Shown in pieces: positions 59,023-64,000 of a stretch of 64,000 bases of DNA (position 1 is the stretch's first letter; every line of letters begins with the position of its first letter). A program made the translations under genes and the position numbers. The DNA is from Brevibacterium sp. S22 (GTDB lineage Bacteria > Actinomycetota > Actinomycetes > Actinomycetales > Brevibacteriaceae). The DNA lies in contig NZ_RHFG01000005.1 in the NCBI RefSeq assembly GCF_004745485.1, positions 109,160-173,159 of the forward strand. The letters run 5' to 3'. The notes beneath the pieces are model-generated. The model saw only the letters and a list, made by a program, of their open reading frames with translations, made no database searches and was not told where the DNA came from.

Positions 59023-59847
59023 TCAGCGGGAGACGGAGTCGGCGATGCGCTTCGTGTTCTCGGCCGTCTTGATGTTGGAGACGATGAGCTCGAGCACGAG
59101 ACGGACGCCGATGACCCACAGGGCCGGGATGATCCAGCCGAAGACGATCGAGAGGATCAGCGGCAGCACATTGAAGCTCGGCCCGTCAGTGAAGTAGGCC
59201 GCGGCCGAACCGGCGGCGACTCCCGCGCTGATGCCGGCGATGATGGTGCCGAGGTAGGACAGGGCCGCGACGACGATTGCGATGATGTAGATGAAGCCCG
59301 CCCACTTCACCGCGATGAAGCTGTCGAAGCGAATGTCGAACAGCGACTTGAAGAACCCGGCCCGCTGGGGCGTCGACTGCGGTGCCTGACCATACGCGGG
59401 CTGGCCGTAGACCGGCTGACCATATGCCTGCTGCTGTGGCGCACCCTGCGAGTAGACGCCCTGCTGGTAAGGATCCTGCTGGTAGGGGTCCTGCTGGTAA
59501 GGATCCTGCTGATAGGCGCCGGGCTGTGAGTATCCGGCCTGCTGGTAAGGCTGTCCCTGTGCCTGATAGGCATTGGGATCATAGGTGCCCTGCTGGTATC
59601 CGGGCTGAGCATCCTGCACTGCCTGAGCCTCCTGAGCCGACTGGTGCGAAGCGTCCTGACCCTGGTGCGCATCCTGGCCCGGCTGGTACTGAGCATCCTC
59701 AGGGGCTTGCGCATCCTGGCCCGAGGCGGACTGGTCCGAAGCAGGCTGGGTGCTCTGCGGCTGGTCCCCGGTGCCCGTGTTCTGGCCGTCGAGATTCTGC
59801 TCAGCCGAGCTGCTGTTCGGGTCGTTCGGGTTCTGCGGTGTCGACAT
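59023..59847 (-). CDS. DUF4282-type membrane protein with Gln/Tyr/Pro-rich repeats
   Basis: A 274-residue protein. The first 165 residues are low-complexity, rich in Gln, Ala, Tyr, Asp and Pro, including a run of QDPYQ units encoded by 15-bp repeats. Two membrane helices follow in a DUF4282-like domain beginning GFFKSLFDIRFDSFIAVKW. Such proteins are common in actinobacteria and unassigned; the N-terminus is probably cytoplasmic and disordered. AGAAGGACGATC precedes the ATG at 59847. Stops beside the inverted repeat at 58935-59006. Confidence 0.78.
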   Translation of the reverse strand: MSTPQNPNDPNSSSAEQNLDGQNTGTGDQPQSTQPASDQSASGQDAQAPEDAQYQPGQDAHQGQDASHQSAQEAQAVQDAQPGYQQGTYDPNAYQAQGQPYQQAGYSQPGAYQQDPYQQDPYQQDPYQQGVYSQGAPQQQAYGQPVYGQPAYGQAPQSTPQRAGFFKSLFDIRFDSFIAVKWAGFIYIIAIVVAALSYLGTIIAGISAGVAAGSAAAYFTDGPSFNVLPLILSIVFGWIIPALWVIGVRLVLELIVSNIKTAENTKRIADSVSR

Positions 59848-59976
59848 GATCGTCCTTCTCGAGAATGGAACGCACCCCAAGCAGGGCACGCTCGCCTGAT
59901 ATCTGCCTGCAGTCGCAACCTATCAGGATGCGCCGACTCCCGGCAGGGCGGCTGTCATTTTGGGAAGAAGATCAGC

Positions 59977-61023
59977 TCAGCTCTCGGTGCTGGCCCGAGT
60001 CGAGAGGCCCTGACCCGCGGAGTCCGCCGACATCGAATCGGCACGCTCGCAGTCCGTTCCGGTCAAGGTGATACTCCACTCGACGGCAAGCTCGTCACCG
60101 GGGGAGACGACGTCGAAGTCCTCGCCTGCTGCGAACGCATTCGGCGGACACGTCATCGGCTCGATCGCGATCGCCCGACGAGCCAGATCCTCTTCGAGGC
60201 CGTCGCCCGTGCACACCTGCCAGGTGCGGAAACCGGGACCCATCCCGACGATGACCTCACGGGAATCAGCGCCTTTCAGCCGTGCTCGTGACCACCCGTC
60301 GCCCCCGCGTCGAGGCTGGCCGAAGGCATCGTCGAGGACCGTTCCGCCGATTGTGCGCAGCGCCCGGAAGTCCTTACACAGCATGCACGCGGAATCATCG
60401 GAGACGTGGTCGACCGGGACCGCGGTGCCGTCATCGAAGGGGCGCACGGCCGTGGGGATGAGACGATCATCGGCCTCGAGCCAGTGCGCAGCGGGAATGA
60501 CGAGCTGAGACTCATCGACCGACCCTGCAGCATCGACCGACCCTGCAGCAGCTGCGCCGCCACACTCACCGGGTGAGAGCCACGGGTGAAAACCGAAACC
60601 GAACGGGGCGGGACCCGACCCCGTGTTGAGGGCACGGGCGCGTATGCGCAGCTCCGCCTCGGCGAGCTCGAAGTCCACCCGCAGACTGAACTCGAACGGA
60701 TACCCTGCCGTCGCCTCCAGCGCATATCCGAGGCCGAGGGCGGAGTCGGTCCGCTCGATGACAGACCATTCGACGTCGGCGACGAGGCCGTGCAGCGCCG
60801 TATCGCGCTCGGGCTCGGTGATCGGCAGCTGATGGCGGGCTCCCGCGAAATCGAAACGGCCCCCATCGATCCGGTTCGGCCAGGGCGCGAGCACGGCTCC
60901 GTCGAAGGCATTCATCGGCACCACGACCGGCCGCTCGCCGACGCTGAAGCGAAGCAGGCTCGCACCGGTGGGGGAGATGACCGCGACAGACTCGCCGCAG
61001 GCGAGTTCGATGGTGGCGGTCAT
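59977..61023 (-). CDS. galM: aldose 1-epimerase family protein
   Basis: A 348-residue mutarotase-fold protein that interconverts alpha and beta aldoses, feeding beta-D-galactose breakdown products into the Leloir route. Landmarks are LAPWPNRIDGGRF, ALHGLVADVEW (active-site His) and FGFHPWLSPG. A short Ala/Gly/Ser repeat (AAGSVD twice) sits mid-protein. The ATG at 61023 follows CTGGAG. It is divergent from galTK across a 120-bp gap with a shared inverted repeat, which supports the galactose assignment. Confidence 0.85.
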   Translation of the reverse strand: MTATIELACGESVAVISPTGASLLRFSVGERPVVVPMNAFDGAVLAPWPNRIDGGRFDFAGARHQLPITEPERDTALHGLVADVEWSVIERTDSALGLGYALEATAGYPFEFSLRVDFELAEAELRIRARALNTGSGPAPFGFGFHPWLSPGECGGAAAAGSVDAAGSVDESQLVIPAAHWLEADDRLIPTAVRPFDDGTAVPVDHVSDDSACMLCKDFRALRTIGGTVLDDAFGQPRRGGDGWSRARLKGADSREVIVGMGPGFRTWQVCTGDGLEEDLARRAIAIEPMTCPPNAFAAGEDFDVVSPGDELAVEWSITLTGTDCERADSMSADSAGQGLSTRASTES

Positions 61024-61102
61024 GGGTCTCCAGGGGGCTCGACGGAGGGAAGAGGCAGTTGCGGATATTCTACGCTCTCCGCGCCTGTCCGAGCCGACAG
61101 AT

Positions 61103-61129
61103 GTTAGCATTATGATCGAAAATGATAAC
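61103..61129. promoter_or_regulatory. operator-like inverted repeat between galM and galT
   Basis: GTTAGCATT-N9-AATGATAAC: 9-bp arms with one mismatch. It lies in AT-rich DNA 15 bp before galT and 80 bp from galM. The form suits a DeoR- or LacI/GalR-type regulator acting on both genes. The regulator gene is not in the window. Confidence 0.6.
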
Positions 61130-61143
61130 TTTTGGGAGGTCTG

Positions 61144-62397
61144 ATGCCAGCGTCGCATCGCAGGACAAACCTGTCCGATGGTCGTGAAATCCTGTTCTTC
61201 CAGGACCCCGACTCACCCGCTCCGGTGATCGCCGCCGACCCCCGGCCTCACGAATCACGACCCGACAGCGGCACCCTGCGCTTCGACGTCCTCACCGGCG
61301 AATGGGTCGCCGTGGCCACGCACCGGCAGACCCGCACCCACCTGCCCGCCGCCGCCGAATGCCCGCTGTGCCCATCGCTTCCGGACCGTCCCACCGAGAT
61401 CCCAGCCGCGGACTTCGACGTCGCCGTCTTCGAGAACCGCTTCCCCTCACTCGGGCCCGGCCTCGGTGGTGTTCCGTCGTCGCACACAGTGGACAACACC
61501 CTCGCCGAGGCGGCCCCCGACTCCATCGATTCCGTGACCTCTGCGCTGTCGGGACCCGGATACGGCCGCTGCGAGGTCGTCGTCTTCTCCTCCGAGCACA
61601 CCGGATCCTTCGCCGACCTCGGCACCGATCGCGCCCGCACCGTCATCGACGCCTGGGCCAACCGGACTGCTGAGCTGTCGGCGCTGCCGGGCATCGAACA
61701 GGTCTTCATGTTCGAGAACCGCGGGGAGGAGATCGGTGTGACGATGAATCACCCGCACGGACAGATCTATGCTTACCCCTATGTCACCCCGCACACCGCG
61801 ATCACCTCGGCCCGAGCCCATGAGCACCTTCGCCGGACCGGCCGGCCGCTGCTCGGCGACGTGCTCGCCTTCGAACGCGAGGCAGGGGAGCGGATGATCA
61901 TCGACACCGATCACTTCTCCGCCTTCGTGCCCTTCGCGGCACGCTGGCCGATCGAAGTCCACATCGTCCCGCACCGTCAGGTGGGAAGTGTCGACGAACT
62001 CGACGACACCGAACGAGACGACCTGGCCCGCGTCTACCCGGAGGTGCTGCAGCGCATCGACGGACTCTACCCGAGCCCCACTCCGTACATTGCGGCCTGG
62101 CACCAGGCACCGGTCAACAGCGCCGACCGCCGCGCCGAATGGCTGCACCTCGAGATCACGAGCCCGCGCCGAGCGGAGAACAAACTCAAGTTCCTCGCCG
62201 GGTCGGAGGCGGCCATGGGTGCCTTCGTCGGTGATGTCTCCGCCGAGGAGACCGCAGCCAGGCTGCGCGCGGTGACTCTCACACCCATCGCCGAGGCGGT
62301 TGTGCCCGTGACAGCCAACGAGACCCTCGCAGCGAACGAGACCCTCGCAGCGAACGAGAGCCTCGCCACGGACGATCAGGAAGGTGGCCGTCGATGA
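61144..62397 (+). CDS. galT: galactose-1-phosphate uridylyltransferase
   Basis: Second enzyme of the Leloir pathway; exchanges galactose-1-phosphate with UDP-glucose. The 417-residue product has the nucleophilic HPH triad in MNHPHGQIYAYP and the metal-binding CPLCP and His segments. The C-terminus ends in three six-residue repeats (ANETLA, ANETLA, ANESLA). GGGAGGTCTG precedes the ATG at 61144; a TTG at 61132 is less likely. It overlaps galK by ATGA. Confidence 0.94.
   Translation: MPASHRRTNLSDGREILFFQDPDSPAPVIAADPRPHESRPDSGTLRFDVLTGEWVAVATHRQTRTHLPAAAECPLCPSLPDRPTEIPAADFDVAVFENRFPSLGPGLGGVPSSHTVDNTLAEAAPDSIDSVTSALSGPGYGRCEVVVFSSEHTGSFADLGTDRARTVIDAWANRTAELSALPGIEQVFMFENRGEEIGVTMNHPHGQIYAYPYVTPHTAITSARAHEHLRRTGRPLLGDVLAFEREAGERMIIDTDHFSAFVPFAARWPIEVHIVPHRQVGSVDELDDTERDDLARVYPEVLQRIDGLYPSPTPYIAAWHQAPVNSADRRAEWLHLEITSPRRAENKLKFLAGSEAAMGAFVGDVSAEETAARLRAVTLTPIAEAVVPVTANETLAANETLAANESLATDDQEGGRR
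62314..62367 (+). repeat. three 18-bp in-frame tandem repeats at the galT 3' end
   Basis: Units at 62314, 62332 and 62350, the second and third nearly identical, encode ANETLA/ANETLA/ANESLA just before the stop. This is a likely site of repeat-number variation. Confidence 0.7.
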
Positions 62398-63680
62398 GCA
62401 CCGAGACACCGAAGACAGCGGCCGCCCCGACCGCCGATCACCTCGCCGGCGAGTTCGAAGCCCTGTTCGGATACCGGCCGCTCGGGTCCTTCCGCGCGCC
62501 GGGGCGCGTGAACTTCATCGGCGAACACACGGACTACAACTCAGGCTTCGTCCTGCCCATCGCCATCGATCGGGCCGTGTACGTCGCCATCGGTCAGCGC
62601 CCCGAAGGCAGTGCTGAAGGAAGAACCGAGGGCAGCGCTGAAGAGATCGGAACCGCGGAGCCGCCTCGGTGTGGGGAGAGCATTCGCATCGTCTCCGATC
62701 ATCGCGATGAAGCTGGTCGGCGTGTGTCGGGTCAGTTCACGGCCGCGGAACTCGTGCCCGGAACCCTGGCCGGCTGGCTCAGCCACCCCGCGGGAGTCGT
62801 CGACGAGATTGCGAAGTCCACCGGCGCGCTGGTCGGTGGTGTCGATCTCTACATCGAGTCCACTGTGCCCGTCGGTGCCGGACTGTCGTCATCGCATGCG
62901 CTCGAAGTGGCGGTGCTCATCGCCCTCGACGAGGTGTTCGGACTCGGCCTCGACGATCGAGAGAAGGTGCTGCTGACGCAGCGGGCCGAGAACGACTTCG
63001 TCGGAGCGCCGACGGGAATCGTCGACCAGGCCGCCTCGATCATGACCGAGGCCGGGCACGCGCTCTTCCTCGACTGCCGCGACCTCAGCGCTCGCCAGAT
63101 TCCCTTCGATCTCGACTCCGAGGGGCTCAGACTCCTCGTCATCGACTCGAAGGTCTCCCACTCGCACAGCGAGAGCGGGTACGGGGCCAGGCGGAAGACC
63201 TGCGAGGAATCTGCCGCGATCTTCGGCGTCGACAGTCTGCGGGAACTCGCCGATGACGTCGACCTGAGCGAACTCACCGAGGAACAGCGCAGGCGAGTGC
63301 GACACGTCATCGCCGAAAACGCACGAGTCCGCGCCACCGTCAAACTGCTCGAAGACAATGACCGCGCCCACGGCAGTGAGCATGACGCGCGCATCCGCGC
63401 GATCGGTGATCTGCTGGTGGCCTCGCACGAATCGCTGGCACATGACTACGAAGTCTCCTGTGCCGAACTCGATGTTGTGGTGACGGCCGTTCTGGGAGCC
63501 GGAGCGCTCGGGGCACGGATGATCGGCGGGGGCTTCGGCGGCTCGGCGATCGCCCTCATCCATGCAGACCAGGTCGATGAAGTAGGCGACGCCGTCACTG
63601 CGGCATTCGCCGAGCACGGCTACCGGGAACCGGACATCTTCGCTGTCAGCGCAGGCCGGGGCGCCGCCCGGTTCGACTGA
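62394..63680 (+). CDS. galK: galactokinase
   Basis: Phosphorylates galactose with ATP. The 428-residue GHMP kinase has the galactokinase signature GRVNFIGEHTDYNSGFVLP, the ATP loop PVGAGLSSSHALEVAV and the C-terminal GGGFGGSAIAL. Between the N-lobe strands is an insert rich in Gly, Ser and Glu (GSAEGRTEGSAEE) not usual for GalK. It overlaps galT by 4 bp, giving a galTK operon; galE is not in the window. Confidence 0.95.
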   Translation: MSTETPKTAAAPTADHLAGEFEALFGYRPLGSFRAPGRVNFIGEHTDYNSGFVLPIAIDRAVYVAIGQRPEGSAEGRTEGSAEEIGTAEPPRCGESIRIVSDHRDEAGRRVSGQFTAAELVPGTLAGWLSHPAGVVDEIAKSTGALVGGVDLYIESTVPVGAGLSSSHALEVAVLIALDEVFGLGLDDREKVLLTQRAENDFVGAPTGIVDQAASIMTEAGHALFLDCRDLSARQIPFDLDSEGLRLLVIDSKVSHSHSESGYGARRKTCEESAAIFGVDSLRELADDVDLSELTEEQRRRVRHVIAENARVRATVKLLEDNDRAHGSEHDARIRAIGDLLVASHESLAHDYEVSCAELDVVVTAVLGAGALGARMIGGGFGGSAIALIHADQVDEVGDAVTAAFAEHGYREPDIFAVSAGRGAARFD

Positions 63681-63945
63681 GTCTCAGGTCCGCCTGAGCT
63701 TCCGGTCTGCCTGATTCGCCGGTTCGACGAGGCCGCGGTCACAGCGGCGTCGGTGCAGCAGCACTGTTCGGCGAATCGGTACACCTTCTTCTGAACTGCC
63801 CACCGAAGAACGTGATGATTCCAGAGCAACCGGGACCACAACAGCCTTCGCCGCCGGACACCTCGCTGGGACGCGGAGTGCCTCATGTCAAGATCCCCGG
63901 GAAATGAGGCCGTGCCTCACAGACATTTTCCCCGCCAGCCGGGTC
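63681..63945. other. intergenic region after galK
   Basis: About 265 bp with no supported gene. A small hairpin CTCAGG/CCTGAG (63683-63698) directly after galK may be a weak terminator. No tRNA or long repeat was seen. Confidence 0.4.
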
Positions 63946-64000
63946 TTAACCGGCCCGGGTGTGATGGACCTTGATGCCCGCGGGATCCGGCAGGGCTTGG
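63946..64000 (-). CDS. possible C-terminal end of a minus-strand gene
   Basis: The last 55 bp read on the minus strand as an open frame ending ALPDPAGIKVHHTRAG and TAA, entering from the right edge. Too short to identify. It could equally be chance. Confidence 0.25.
   Translation of the reverse strand, partial: QALPDPAGIKVHHTRAG

Noticed and set aside
59400..59530. CRISPR-like short repeats
   Set aside because: The 15-bp units are contiguous, in frame and encode QDPYQ in the DUF4282 protein; there are no spacers.

Overview
The window is high-GC DNA from an actinobacterium. Codon use is strongly biased to G/C third positions. Genes are close-packed, with many ATGA or GTGA start/stop overlaps and many GTG/TTG starts. 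The gene set (FAD-dependent thymidylate synthase, actinobacterial-type leuB, an Eis-like acetyltransferase, a DUF222/HNH protein, gltX followed by tRNA-Gln and tRNA-Glu) fits the Micrococcales, most probably Brevibacterium. That genus call is an inference from family resemblance; no search was run. No rRNA, CRISPR array, prophage or complete insertion sequence is visible.

Layout. 0-3.3 kb: end of an unknown coiled-coil gene, peptide deformylase, and the cysteine pair cysK-cysE. 3.4-5.9 kb: an FMN-dependent monooxygenase, its FMN reductase and a MarR regulator, with a palindromic operator at the promoter. 6-8.8 kb: a 2-hydroxyacid dehydrogenase and ilvD. 9-15 kb: an oligopeptide ABC importer (dppB, dppC with an in-frame amber stop, fused dppDF ATPase, lipoprotein dppA). 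15-19.4 kb: a PH-domain membrane protein, a second 2-hydroxyacid dehydrogenase, benzoylformate decarboxylase and an aldo/keto reductase. 19.5-21.9 kb: an N-acetylglucosamine-type PTS split into separate EIIC, EIIB and EIIA genes. 21.9-24.3 kb: apt, a protein-isoaspartate methyltransferase and two paralogous small membrane proteins. 24.4-28 kb: a heterodimeric ABC exporter.

28.2-39.4 kb is an amino-acid biosynthesis block. It holds ilvBNC behind a leader-peptide attenuator, an Eis-like acetyltransferase, serA, a CitE-like lyase overlapping a PAP2 phosphatase, leuB and ilvE. With ilvD, cysK and cysE elsewhere in the window, this covers most of valine/isoleucine synthesis, the leuB step of leucine synthesis, and the serine-to-cysteine branch. 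39.6-43.7 kb is more variable: an MFS transporter, a DUF222/HNH protein and a GNAT protein, with clustered 18- and 24-bp tandem repeats. 43.7-49.9 kb: prolyl oligopeptidase, a lipoate ligase with swapped domain order, a peptidase E-like protein, thyX, a maltokinase-cap-like protein and a HIT hydrolase. 49.9-54.8 kb (minus strand): zinc alcohol dehydrogenase, an uncharacterised conserved protein and the helicase hrpB. 54.9-58.9 kb: a FAH-family hydrolase, gltX, a proline iminopeptidase-like hydrolase and two tRNAs. 59-63.7 kb: a DUF4282 membrane protein and the galactose (Leloir) genes galM and galTK, divergent around a shared inverted repeat.

Two signals run through the whole window. First, many genes have no Shine-Dalgarno sequence but have a TANNNT -10 box ending exactly 6 or 7 nt before the start codon, the signature of leaderless transcripts; this was used to choose several starts. 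Second, a short word, CGCCGAGGCGG or its CCGAGGTGG variant, recurs in coding and intergenic DNA and sits just downstream of several stop codons, once forming a perfect 20-bp hairpin.
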